A stretch of DNA of 11,627 bases. Origin: Spirochaetota bacterium. GTDB taxonomy: Bacteria > Spirochaetota > Spirochaetia > SZUA-6. Position numbers and translations under genes: made by a program. Of this stretch, positions 1 to 7,608 are shown piece after piece. The notes under the pieces are model-generated. The model saw only the letters and a list, made by a program, of their open reading frames with translations. It did no database searches and had not been told where the DNA came from. The stretch is from assembly GCA_003641675.1 (NCBI GenBank), contig QNBI01000023.1, positions 1 through 11,627 on the forward strand. Reading direction: 5' to 3'. How positions within the stretch are numbered: position 1 is the first letter of the stretch; each line of letters opens with the position of its first letter.

Positions 1-222
1 ATTATGGATATCCGCCGTGTCCGTATCGGCATCCTCGAATCCTTCGGCAAAAATCCTCTAACTTTGTATATTACAGGAAGTGTGCTTGTAGTATTGCAAG
101 AGATGATTATTCCTCGTACAGCCTCTGTCGTTTTTCCCCTCATAGGAACCTTTCTTATTCTTTTAATATGCATTGCCTTAGCGGAAGTGCTTGCCGCTAA
201 AAAAATATATATTAAACTCTAA
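1..222 (+). CDS. C-terminal fragment of an integral membrane protein, possibly acyltransferase-type (HGSNAT/DUF5009-like)
   Basis: The frame is open from the first base to a TAA at 220-222, so the gene very likely begins outside the window; the ATG at 4 is probably internal. The roughly 72 visible residues hold two hydrophobic segments, one around NPLTLYITGSVLVVL and one around VVFPLIGTFLILLICIALA, and end in a short lysine-containing tail, as in the last two helices of a polytopic inner-membrane protein. The FGKNPLTLYI stretch resembles the FGxNxLxxY element near the C-terminus of heparan-alpha-glucosaminide N-acetyltransferase-like and DUF5009 membrane acyltransferases. That assignment is by memory of the pattern and is tentative. 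It converges on the broken DHH gene, with only 16 bases between the two stops and no obvious terminator hairpin. Confidence 0.6.
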   Translation: MMDIRRVRIGILESFGKNPLTLYITGSVLVVLQEMIIPRTASVVFPLIGTFLILLICIALAEVLAAKKIYIKL

Positions 223-238
223 AGCGCTGTAAAGGAAC

Positions 239-817
239 TTAAATTCCATTAACAAAGGATATTGCACGATAGCGTATAAAGGTATCAATTTTCCTGTCTG
301 CAGGAATGTTCTTGGAAGGCAGAAACCCTCCGGCCATGGCTTCATGCCCGCCGCCGAAGCCTACATCTCTTAAAATGCGGCGTACCAGAAGATTAGCCTT
401 AATCTCGCTGTTTATACTCCGTATGGAGAACCGGATGTCGCCTTCTCGTATCGAGTAGGCTACAACATCATTAACCCCTGCAATAGTTATAACGAGGTCA
501 CCTGCAGAACCTAAAAGAGAATCGTTGCTGTTTCCCTTCTGAGCATCCACAAGAACTGCCCAATCCTCACTTCCAAGCGTTACAATATCTCTGGAATGCC
601 TCATTTCTATGCCGAAAAGATCAAGCATTTTAAGAGAGTTTGCCTTTTCTATCTCATGCTCATAAACAATTACAGATTCTATTCCCCGTACACGAAGCAG
701 TCGCTTAAGAGCATAGCATTAGGCTATTGCATCCGGATCGGGAACATTGTGAGCCTGCAGAAATATTTCATCCGGGGCTTTTTTAAGGAGGGAAACAAGT
801 TCGTCAAGTTTTGTCAT
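239..817 (-). pseudogene. Broken DHH-family phosphoesterase (NrnA/RecJ-like)
   Basis: Read from ATG 815-817, the product begins MTKLDELVSLLKKAP, passes through the metal-binding motif HNVPDPDAIA, and hits an in-frame TAA at 719-721. Beyond the stop the same frame continues as CYALKRLLRVRGIES and on through VLVDAQKG (second motif) to a DHHA1-like C-terminus with the signature GGGHEAMAGGFLP, ending at 239. Relatives usually have a serine or alanine after DPDAIA, so one base change (TCA to TAA) would explain the stop. A second lesion is visible: the segment after VDAQKGNSN, which in NrnA-type enzymes carries the DHH triad and the rest of the catalytic domain, is absent, and the text jumps straight into DHHA1-like sequence near 515-530. 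The whole reading is about 190 residues against roughly 310-340 for the family. An ATG at 626-628 could give a 129-aa piece, but it would lack motif I and DHH and should have no catalytic activity. Intact relatives degrade short oligonucleotides or pAp. Confidence 0.75.
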
Positions 818-881
818 ACAGATTAAAATCATAACCTATTAAAGCTGCGTTGTCCATTCTCACGGCCAGGCCCGGATCGAG
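804..881 (-). pseudogene. Possible C-terminal remnant of an upstream gene, TsaD-like
   Basis: On the minus strand, in a different frame from the DHH remnant, a reading ends at TGA 804-806 and so overlaps the DHH ATG by 14 bases, the usual arrangement of adjacent co-transcribed genes. Its last residues include LAVRMDNAALIGYDFNLYD. The DNAAxI element, close to a C-terminus, recalls the CTDNAAMIA motif of TsaD, the tRNA threonylcarbamoyladenosine transferase subunit. The cysteine before the motif is replaced by arginine-methionine. Upstream of about 881 the frame stays open but reads as low-quality sequence lying over the promoter region of the plus-strand helicase, so no full gene is present. 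The remnant status is an inference from length, and the TsaD identity is a weak guess. Confidence 0.3.
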
Positions 882-909
882 CAGACAGCAAAAAACTTGA
901 GAATACAAA

Positions 910-938
910 TTCCCACAACGGTAACTTGTAAGTATAAT
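910..938 (+). promoter_or_regulatory. Candidate sigma-70 promoter for the SNF2 helicase gene
   Basis: A perfect -10 hexamer TATAAT lies at 933-938. A weak -35 match, TTCCCA, sits 17 bases upstream at 910-915 (4 of 6 to consensus). Transcription would start near 945, about 20 bases before the ATG at 968. No good Shine-Dalgarno sequence is visible in that short leader, so translation may be modest. Confidence 0.45.
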
Positions 939-967
939 AAAGTAAGAATTAGTAAACAAAACCCAAT

Positions 968-3900
968 ATGAAACAGAGACACCTTAAGGAAAAAGACAAG
1001 ATAAAAGATTTACTCGGATCAACAATCTACTCAAGAGCCGTTTCCTACTATGAAGACAACAGAGTCATAAACAGCTATTCTGAAGCCGGAAAAATACATG
1101 CAGTAGTAAGGGGCTCCGGAGAAAACCGCTACAGAGTAGAAATCGAGTTTAACACTGACGGAAGCCTAAAAAATGCATTGTGCAGCTGTCCGTACCCTTT
1201 TTACTGTAAGCATATCGGAGCCGTACTTCTTAAATTTATAGAGGATAAGGAATTCTACCCTGATATAAGAGAAAACAAGGTGGACTTTAACCTTAAAAGA
1301 GACAGTAAAATCTTAAAAAAGCCGGACGATATTATTCCGCTTAAGGATTCCGGGGAGATTAACAGTCATATATTCCGAGAACTCTTGCCGGCTATGTTAG
1401 ACAAAACCCCGGTTAGCGGCCCGGAAAAACATAGGAAATCCAGATATAAGCTCATTTTCACTATAGAAAAAGAGCCGTTTTTTTTTCTAAATAATGAGAA
1501 ATATTCACCGTGGATCTTAAAACCGGCTCTGGTGTACATAAAAAAAGATGGTTCTCCCGGAAGACTCGATAATTATAACCCTTCTAAATTAACAGAGCCT
1601 ATTACAGAGGATGAAGAAATATTACTTTCCATAATTACTCACAGTAAAGATAAATCTGCACTCTTTGATTTTTATGTTGACTATTTTATCCGGACTAAAA
1701 ATTACCCGGATAAAATTTCAGAGAACAAAACCTTAAAGGATGAGTTTCCTAAACAAAATTTACAGCTATTTATAAAGGATTTCGGATCCCTTAGCAAAGT
1801 ATCATTTGCCGAAATTGAAAAAACCATACTGCGTTTTAAATTTTACAGTATAAGAGACAAAGAACCCCTATTTTTACCGGTTCTTGATTTTTACGACCAA
1901 AAGGGAAATAGGACAGGACTAAAACCACCTCAGGACACTGCCTCTGTAAGCGTGCCGTTTTTTGTGATAGACAAAAACAGAAGCAGAATACTCTATAAAA
2001 AGAGCAGCCCTGCATATAGAAATTTTATAGACCTAATTCTTTCTTTACAGAGAACATACAACTATTCTGAAATAGTACAGCTAAACAACCTTATAAAAGC
2101 AAAGATACCCGGCCTTATCTCCTTGGAGTTTCCGATAAAACAGATACGTATTAAATATATACAGCCAAGGCCAATACTGGAGATAGAAACTTTGTATGCC
2201 GGTACTGAAATTAAACTGATGTTCAGTTACAAAAACCGGATAATAGCTCCAGATTTAAAGGCCAAATCGGTAATTCTAAGAGGTGATAAAGATGAAATAG
2301 TTATAGCAAAGAGAAACACAGATTACGAGCAGAGATGTACGGCATTTCTTTACAGTTATCTGCATAAAGCTGTCGATCAGCGCTACGGGGAATATCCTGC
2401 ACTGTTAGGAATGAACATTACAATAAATGAAAGTATCGATGATTTTCTAATAAAAAAGGGCGAGAAACTCCTTTCGGAGGGCTTTGAGCTGCGGAGAATG
2501 GGAAAAAAGTTACGGTATGCATCAAATTTGATCTTTAAGGCGGACTGGAGTACAGACTGGCTCGATATAAAAACAGAATTCCGGACGGAAAACGGTGAAG
2601 TTGTTTCTTTTAATCCGGGCATGGATGTCATTGACGGTTCATTTCTTAAAAAGGGAGACTCTTATTTTTTACTTAGTAAATCGGATATAGAAAAGCTTAA
2701 AAAGCTGCACCTGCATGGAAAAAAGGAAAAGGACTATATTAAAGTCTCTAAATATGACCTTTCAATTATCGATGAATTATACAAGGACCTTATAAATAAA
2801 GAGGATGAAAAGCTCATTCGGATAAAGAGAATTATAGATGGGCTAAAGGGATTTAAGGGTATAAAAAAAGTAAATGTTCCGGCTAACTTTAACGGGCGTT
2901 TAAGAAAATATCAGCAGGCGGGTCTTAACTGGCTGTATTTTCTTAACCAATACAACCTAAATGGAATTCTTGCAGACGATATGGGACTCGGGAAAACAGT
3001 ACAAACCCTCGCGCTTCTCCTTGTACTTAAGGAAGAAAGAAAACTGAAAAACGCCTTAATTGTAGCTCCTGTAAGTACACTTTCCAACTGGATAATAGAA
3101 CTTAAACGCTTTACACCCACATTAAGCACCTATATGCATCACGGCCCTTTCCGCCTTAAGGATGCGGATTCCATACTAGAGGCAGATGTTGCTGTGACAA
3201 GCTACCAAACATTGCGGAACGATATTAAAACGTTCAAAAAAAATCAATTTACATATCTAATTCTGGATGAAGCTCAGATCGCCAAGAATCCGTCTTCTAA
3301 GATATATAAAAGCGTAAATCTTGTTAATGCCGCTCATAAACTGTCGCTCACAGGTACTCCGGTAGAAAACAGTATTGTCGATCTGTGGTCGCAGATGAAT
3401 TTTCTTAATCCGGGAATACTCGGAACTCTTAACGAGTATAAACACAAATTTTCAAAACCAATAGAACATGAAAATGACAGCTTAAAAAGTGAACTCCTAA
3501 GAAAGATTATTTTCCCATTTATTCTGCGGAGAAAAAAGGAAAAGGTACTCAAAGAGCTGCCCCCTAAAGAAGAAATAATCATGTATGCAACTATGGAGAA
3601 TAAGCAGAGAAGAACATACGATGAGATAAGAGAATATTACAGGGATAAAGTTAACAAAAAGATTAATACAGACGGTGTAAACAGGTCTGCTATAATTATT
3701 CTTGAGGCACTTTTAAAGCTCAGGCAGGCCGCGATTTATCCTGCAATGGTATCCGATCATTATTCCGATACTCCTTCATGTAAACTTGATTTGCTTAAAA
3801 TTAAAGTCATGGAGCTGCTCTCCGAAAATCATAAGCCTCTTATTTTCAGCCAATTTTTAGGAAGCCTCGCCGCAATTAAAGAATGGGTGGAGAAACTTAA

Positions 3901-4288
3901 GGTGGATTACTGCTACTTGGACGGTTCCACAAGAAACAGAGAGAAGGAAATACGCTCCTTCCAAGAAAACGATGCAAAAAAACTTTTTATTATAAGCCTG
4001 AGAGCGGGAGGCCTTGGAATTAATCTTACCGCTTCCGATTATGTTATTATTTTTGATCCGTGGTGGAACCCTGCTGTTGAAACCCAGGCGGTGGACAGGA
4101 GCCACCGGATAGGTCAAACCAACAGGGTAACAATTTATAAGATGATCACCAAAGATACCGTGGAAGAAAAGATACTTAAACTGCAGGAGAAAAAAATCAG
4201 AATGACAAATGAGATTATAACATCGGAAAAGGCTTTCTTTAAATCCCTTAAAAAAGATGAAATAATGAATTTATTTGAAGAAGGATAA
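968..4288 (+). CDS. SNF2-family ATPase/helicase with N-terminal SWIM zinc finger
   Basis: A 1106-residue protein of the bacterial SWIM-SNF2 type, a double-stranded-DNA translocase using ATP, probably cytoplasmic. The SWIM finger is Cys72-x-Cys74-x5-Cys80-x-His82, a likely nucleic-acid or protein contact. Residues from about 130 to 630 form a long variable region that probably includes the bacterial SNF2-associated domain (Pfam 08455 type). The motor begins near 645 with LRKYQQAGLNWL; Walker A is DMGLGKT (671-677), Walker B DEAQ (767-770), motif III SLTGTP (793-798), then the second lobe with LIFSQF (958-963), DPWWNP (1030-1035) and motif VI QAVDRSHRIGQ (1040-1050). All motor motifs are intact. 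The start at 968 is the first ATG after a TATAAT box but has no clear Shine-Dalgarno sequence. The first half is noticeably AT-rich and uses many AGA arginine codons. Family members in bacteria are linked loosely to chromatin, repair or transcription recycling; the specific role is not known from this sequence. Confidence 0.95.
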   Translation: MKQRHLKEKDKIKDLLGSTIYSRAVSYYEDNRVINSYSEAGKIHAVVRGSGENRYRVEIEFNTDGSLKNALCSCPYPFYCKHIGAVLLKFIEDKEFYPDIRENKVDFNLKRDSKILKKPDDIIPLKDSGEINSHIFRELLPAMLDKTPVSGPEKHRKSRYKLIFTIEKEPFFFLNNEKYSPWILKPALVYIKKDGSPGRLDNYNPSKLTEPITEDEEILLSIITHSKDKSALFDFYVDYFIRTKNYPDKISENKTLKDEFPKQNLQLFIKDFGSLSKVSFAEIEKTILRFKFYSIRDKEPLFLPVLDFYDQKGNRTGLKPPQDTASVSVPFFVIDKNRSRILYKKSSPAYRNFIDLILSLQRTYNYSEIVQLNNLIKAKIPGLISLEFPIKQIRIKYIQPRPILEIETLYAGTEIKLMFSYKNRIIAPDLKAKSVILRGDKDEIVIAKRNTDYEQRCTAFLYSYLHKAVDQRYGEYPALLGMNITINESIDDFLIKKGEKLLSEGFELRRMGKKLRYASNLIFKADWSTDWLDIKTEFRTENGEVVSFNPGMDVIDGSFLKKGDSYFLLSKSDIEKLKKLHLHGKKEKDYIKVSKYDLSIIDELYKDLINKEDEKLIRIKRIIDGLKGFKGIKKVNVPANFNGRLRKYQQAGLNWLYFLNQYNLNGILADDMGLGKTVQTLALLLVLKEERKLKNALIVAPVSTLSNWIIELKRFTPTLSTYMHHGPFRLKDADSILEADVAVTSYQTLRNDIKTFKKNQFTYLILDEAQIAKNPSSKIYKSVNLVNAAHKLSLTGTPVENSIVDLWSQMNFLNPGILGTLNEYKHKFSKPIEHENDSLKSELLRKIIFPFILRRKKEKVLKELPPKEEIIMYATMENKQRRTYDEIREYYRDKVNKKINTDGVNRSAIIILEALLKLRQAAIYPAMVSDHYSDTPSCKLDLLKIKVMELLSENHKPLIFSQFLGSLAAIKEWVEKLKVDYCYLDGSTRNREKEIRSFQENDAKKLFIISLRAGGLGINLTASDYVIIFDPWWNPAVETQAVDRSHRIGQTNRVTIYKMITKDTVEEKILKLQEKKIRMTNEIITSEKAFFKSLKKDEIMNLFEEG

Positions 4289-4511
4289 ATTTCTTAAAAG
4301 GCATGCCCTTGAAGAGCACAGATCTGTCAGCCAGATAGTTGAATTCGCTGTAAAACAGTACCTATCTAAAAGACCTATAGCCTCCGGAGGAATCGTGACT
4401 TCTAAGCTCAAAGCCGGAGCTTTTATTTCTGTTCAAAACCTAACCGAGATGTATCCTTCGGAAATACTATTAAAGAATATAGAAGGACTAAAAATTATTA
4501 ATCCATTTTAA
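4275..4511 (+). CDS. Small ORF with ribbon-helix-helix-like helices
   Basis: A 78-residue reading from TTG 4275, overlapping the last 14 bases of the helicase gene in another frame. TGA at 4266 and TAA at 4263 block any longer N-terminus, and no ATG or GTG lies early in the frame. The segment LKRHALEEHRSVSQIVEFAVKQYLSKR strongly resembles the two helices of ribbon-helix-helix DNA-binding proteins such as CopG/ParD-type antitoxins, with the typical RSVSxIV turn. The preceding beta strand that contacts DNA is largely missing. The C-terminal part (SKLKAGAFISVQNLTEMYP and on) is not recognised. It may be a translationally coupled small regulator, a decayed remnant fused by chance to the end of the helicase gene, or a non-coding frame. 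No toxin gene sits beside it. Confidence 0.35.
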   Translation: MKKDKFLKRHALEEHRSVSQIVEFAVKQYLSKRPIASGGIVTSKLKAGAFISVQNLTEMYPSEILLKNIEGLKIINPF

Positions 4512-4566
4512 TATCTACCGTCTACTGAAATCACATCCAAAAAACCCCATGGTACTTTTAAATATC

Positions 4567-4595
4567 TTGTATCTATGCTATTAAATAGCTATAAT
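4567..4595 (+). promoter_or_regulatory. Promoter for the beta-hydroxyacid dehydrogenase gene
   Basis: The -35 element TTGTAT (4567-4572) and a perfect -10 TATAAT (4590-4595) are separated by the optimal 17 bases. Transcription would start near 4602 and give a leader of about 17 bases that contains the ribosome binding site. This implies the dehydrogenase is expressed independently of the upstream helicase gene. Confidence 0.6.
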
Positions 4596-4607
4596 TAGAG
4601 ATTAAAT

Positions 4608-4612
4608 GGAGG
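4608..4612 (+). promoter_or_regulatory. Shine-Dalgarno site GGAGG of the dehydrogenase gene
   Basis: GGAGG lies six bases before the ATG at 4619, the strongest ribosome binding site in the window. It fixes this start. Confidence 0.8.
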
Positions 4613-4618
4613 CAGATT

Positions 4619-5497
4619 ATGGATACAAAAATAGGATGGATAGGAACCGGAGTAATGGGAAAATCTATGTGCATGCACCTTTTAAAAGCAGGCTACAAGG
4701 TTTCTGTCTACAATAGAACAAAGGCTAAGGCAGATGAACTTTTAGCGGCAGGTGCAGAATGGTGCGATTCACCGGAAGAAATTGCCGAAAAGAGCAGCTA
4801 TATTTTCTCCATCGTCGGCTACCCCAGAGACGTACGCGAAGTGATGTTCGGGGATAACGGGATTTTTAACAGTATCTCCAAAAGCTCTGTAATTATAGAC
4901 ATGACCACTTCCGAACCCTCCCTTGCAGAGGAAATCTATAAAAAGGCAAAGGCCATGGGTGTTTCTTCGCTGGATGCACCTGTATCCGGCGGTGATATCG
5001 GAGCCCGCGAGGCAAGGCTTGCCATTATGGTAGGCGGCGATAGGGAGGCATACAACAAGATTCTGCCTCTGTTTAAGCTGATGGGACAGAACATAAGCTA
5101 TATGGGAAAAGCAGGTGCAGGACAGCATACAAAGATGAGCAACCAGATACTTATCTCGACGTCTATGATCGGAGTTGTGGAATCTCTGCTCTATGCGCAG
5201 AAAGCCGGATTAGACCAGCGAGAGATGATGGACATAGTGGGCAAAGGGGCCGCAGCATCATGGTCCTTTAATAACTACGGCCCACGTATAATTAAAGGCG
5301 ATTTTAACCCCGGCTTTTTTATTAAACACTTTATCAAGGATATGGGCATAGCTCTGGATGAAGCAAAAAAAATGAAACTGTCGCTGCCGGGTCTCGCCCT
5401 GGCAAACCAGTTCTACATCGCAGCCTCTGCAATGGGGCTTGATAACATGGGAACACAGGCCCTCTATAAAGTACTTGAAAAGCTTAATAACCTTTAA
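4619..5497 (+). CDS. NAD(P)-dependent beta-hydroxyacid dehydrogenase (3-hydroxyisobutyrate / tartronate semialdehyde reductase family)
   Basis: The 292-residue length is standard for this soluble family, which interconverts small 3-hydroxyacids and their semialdehydes. The Rossmann fold starts at residue 5 with the glycine motif GWIGTGVMG (6-14). The second strand ends in Asn32-Arg33-Thr34 in place of an aspartate, which in this family usually goes with NADPH use. The substrate motif DAPVSGG lies at 119-125, and the conserved catalytic lysine with its partner asparagine is seen in GQHTKMSNQ (Lys172, Asn175). The C-terminal helical domain follows to the end, with no truncation. Candidates include 2-hydroxy-3-oxopropionate reductase (GarR-like), 3-hydroxyisobutyrate dehydrogenase (MmsB-like) and glyoxylate/succinic semialdehyde reductase; sequence alone does not separate them, and no pathway gene sits beside it. 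It has its own promoter and a strong Shine-Dalgarno site, and faces the converging DUF2259 gene with about 96 bases of featureless sequence between. Confidence 0.93.
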   Translation: MDTKIGWIGTGVMGKSMCMHLLKAGYKVSVYNRTKAKADELLAAGAEWCDSPEEIAEKSSYIFSIVGYPRDVREVMFGDNGIFNSISKSSVIIDMTTSEPSLAEEIYKKAKAMGVSSLDAPVSGGDIGAREARLAIMVGGDREAYNKILPLFKLMGQNISYMGKAGAGQHTKMSNQILISTSMIGVVESLLYAQKAGLDQREMMDIVGKGAAASWSFNNYGPRIIKGDFNPGFFIKHFIKDMGIALDEAKKMKLSLPGLALANQFYIAASAMGLDNMGTQALYKVLEKLNNL

Positions 5498-5593
5498 ATA
5501 TTAAGTGATCCTATTCAGAGCATAGAATTTGGAATACTGTCGCGCTGGTGGATGCATATCTGTATCTCTAACCTGCAGGGGAAGGCTATTGAC

Positions 5594-6295
5594 TTAATCT
5601 GTTCTTAAAGTCTCGATCATGTAACGGATATTCGAACCCTTTTTATCAACCTCTTCCTTCTGCACAACAAAGATGATTGATTTTTTATCGGGCCCGAGAA
5701 TAATCTCTTTAATCCTGTAGCTTTTGACACTCTTTCGTCTATAGTTTGGAAGCCCTACCTGGTAGTGTTTTGAATCGCCCGACTTATCCTTAATATCAAC
5801 GCTTAGGTAAAAAGATGAACTTATGCTTTTGCCGCTGCCTTTAGAAGCCTGAACAAGCTTTATGGAATAACTTTTACTAAGCTGAAAATCTCTGAATTCG
5901 ATTTTTGCCTTCGGTTTTTGACCATCCACAAACAGGTAGAGAAGTCTTCCGGTAACAAGATGGTCTATTCCGTACTTCTTTTTTAAATCCGTATGCTTCT
6001 CAAGAAGGTTAAAGAGCGCGCCTTCTCCCGTGCTTCCTGGTTCCGACTCGATAGCTGCTTTTTCATGCTGAACTCCGGATTTTACAAAGGTGTTGGATGC
6101 CACATTAACAAGAAAGATATCCGAATATGCACGTGCATTTTCTTCAAGTATTCCGAACTGCCCAAACATAAAGCTCTTTGAATCCTTAGAGAAACCGAGA
6201 TTTACAAAGGATGCAGTATCACCGGCAAATAAACTGCCCGTTGTTAAAAAAATAATTAACAGAAAAGATAAAAAAAATAGTCTCCTTTTCCCCAT
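5594..6295 (-). CDS. Exported DUF2259-type protein
   Basis: A 233-residue protein. Residues 1-24 form a signal peptide: positive MGKRR, a hydrophobic core FFLSFLLIIFLTTGSL, and a likely cleavage after LFA before GDTAS. The mature start ASFVNLGFSKDSKSFMFGQFGI, followed shortly by YSDIFLVNVASNTFV, matches the pattern of predicted secreted DUF2259 proteins (COG5497-like), in which a beta-propeller-like opening precedes a domain ending in ...GPDKKSIIFVVQ. Function is unknown in the family; the repeated GFSKD and GPDKK elements hint at beta-propeller-style strands. The start ATG at 6293-6295 has an excellent Shine-Dalgarno stretch (GGGGGAA, about 6300-6305 on this strand). It lies only 37 bases after the stop of the transglutaminase-like gene, so the two are probably one transcript. 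It is likely periplasmic or surface-exposed. Confidence 0.8.
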   Translation of the reverse strand: MGKRRLFFLSFLLIIFLTTGSLFAGDTASFVNLGFSKDSKSFMFGQFGILEENARAYSDIFLVNVASNTFVKSGVQHEKAAIESEPGSTGEGALFNLLEKHTDLKKKYGIDHLVTGRLLYLFVDGQKPKAKIEFRDFQLSKSYSIKLVQASKGSGKSISSSFYLSVDIKDKSGDSKHYQVGLPNYRRKSVKSYRIKEIILGPDKKSIIFVVQKEEVDKKGSNIRYMIETLRTD

Positions 6296-6332
6296 ACTTC
6301 CCCCTATATTGAATATCGTACTTTAACAGAAA

Positions 6333-7592
6333 TTATTTAGGATATCCTAATTTTATCGGTATCCAGCCGGAAGGGTCCGCCATGGACTTTGGAACCTGAC
6401 CAATTGCAACGTTGTCTGTAACTTCCGCATACATATAATTCCTTCCTTTAAAATAAATTTTTGCCCCTCTGCCGGCAATGCCGACCCCTACTGCAGAGTG
6501 ATGGTACCTTGTGGATACTAAAAGGACCGAATCTATATCTATATGATGAAGCAGTATAAGGTATAAAAGCCCCCTGGAATCACAATCCCCGGAAAGTCTC
6601 GACGCAGCGGATAGAGGTGAAAACAGATCGGCTGTAGTGCCTGTCCTTATATACTTAAAGCCCTGCACAAATTTTAACATCCCGGCTGCAAGGCTGACTC
6701 TATTTGCTTTTACATCCTGTTCTTTATCTTTAAAGAGAATGGAATATAATTTATCCAATCTGTGAAAGTTGTCCCTGTATATTACCCTGTAAAAACGTTT
6801 CCATGCATCTACTGCCTCCCTGGATTCTGTTTTATATGCAGAAAGAATACGAGCCTCCCGGTCCACAACCACCTTTGTCGCATCTATTTCTCTGCTGTCA
6901 AAGGGCAGTACATACCTCTCCTCCCCTATCTGTACCGGAACAATTATGTCCGTTTTCCTGATTCGGGTACTATTGATACTTGCCGCGTCTGTAAAAAGGT
7001 AATTAACTGGATAGTAAAACTGACTCACAGGCCCGGGGAATAGTTTCGCAGCCTCTCCGTTTGCAAATGAATCCAATGCAGAGAGGAGGCTGTCGTGGTT
7101 TTTAGTATAATCTTTAACAGTGGAAAAACACAGAAGTGCATAGTCGAAACTGTTTCTTTTATCAGAATTAATAAAAATAAAGTATCCCCTGTGATCTTTT
7201 CCGCTGCTCTTAAAACGGAGATCGGCAAAATAGGCATTCTCACCGGAAAACAAAAAGGAAGCGCCCTCTCCGGAAGCCTTTAACTGGGTCTTGACATAGT
7301 TGAACATATCCTTTGCTTTACCGAAGGAATCAGGAGAAAATGCTATAATGTTTAAAAAGGCTGTATATGCTTTATTGGAAAAGGAAAGGTTCATATTATC
7401 GGAATCTCTATTGTACGATTCCACCGGTCCCCACCCTTCAGGAAGGTCTATGCAGTATCCCGCCTCTTGTACCTGTATCTGCGCTGCAGAAGACGGAAAC
7501 AAGGCCAGTACCCACAAAACAGCTATTAACAGGGATAGCGGCTTAAAGTCTCGTGCATTCGGCTCTTTTAAGGCTTTTAGACGACTTATCAA
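6333..7592 (-). CDS. Exported protein with C-terminal transglutaminase-like domain, TTG start
   Basis: A 419-residue protein starting at TTG 7590-7592. The start is chosen because AGAGGAG (7601-7607) sits eight bases upstream and TAG at 7620-7622 closes the frame. The signal peptide has an extended N-region and a hydrophobic core at about 18-33, with likely cleavage after SSAA (34-37). Residues 45-175 contain YCIDLPEGWGPV and an alternating strand pattern reminiscent of PsbP/DcrB-like folds (tentative). The C-terminal third looks like a transglutaminase-like cysteine fold: Cys337 in SGDCDSRG, His364 or His365 in RYHHSAVGV, and Asp393 in YAEVTDN in the Cys-His-Asp order, spaced as in that superfamily. 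Such domains may be peptidases, cross-linkers or inactive binding modules. The gene is followed closely by the DUF2259 gene, which suggests joint work in the envelope; no substrate can be named. Confidence 0.75.
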   Translation of the reverse strand: MISRLKALKEPNARDFKPLSLLIAVLWVLALFPSSAAQIQVQEAGYCIDLPEGWGPVESYNRDSDNMNLSFSNKAYTAFLNIIAFSPDSFGKAKDMFNYVKTQLKASGEGASFLFSGENAYFADLRFKSSGKDHRGYFIFINSDKRNSFDYALLCFSTVKDYTKNHDSLLSALDSFANGEAAKLFPGPVSQFYYPVNYLFTDAASINSTRIRKTDIIVPVQIGEERYVLPFDSREIDATKVVVDREARILSAYKTESREAVDAWKRFYRVIYRDNFHRLDKLYSILFKDKEQDVKANRVSLAAGMLKFVQGFKYIRTGTTADLFSPLSAASRLSGDCDSRGLLYLILLHHIDIDSVLLVSTRYHHSAVGVGIAGRGAKIYFKGRNYMYAEVTDNVAIGQVPKSMADPSGWIPIKLGYPK

Positions 7593-7600
7593 ACTAAATG

Positions 7601-7607
7601 CTCCTCT
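7601..7607 (-). promoter_or_regulatory. Shine-Dalgarno site that decides the TTG start
   Basis: On the minus strand AGAGGAG precedes the TTG at 7590-7592 with eight intervening bases. No ATG or GTG with comparable spacing exists in the frame before the upstream stop at 7620-7622, so TTG is the best start. Confidence 0.65.
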
Positions 7608-7608
7608 T

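Noticed and set aside
596..826. Open plus-strand frame of 76 codons
   Set aside because: It is antisense to the DHH remnant, whose minus-strand frame carries recognisable motifs through the same bases; it stays open only because the gene is broken.
4769..5128. Open minus-strand frame of 119 codons
   Set aside because: Fully inside the dehydrogenase gene, whose product is unmistakable; the composition has the cysteine/histidine-rich look of a shadow frame.
5498..5593. Gap between two converging genes, checked for a bidirectional terminator
   Set aside because: Only four-base stems could be found and no T-run; nothing supportable.
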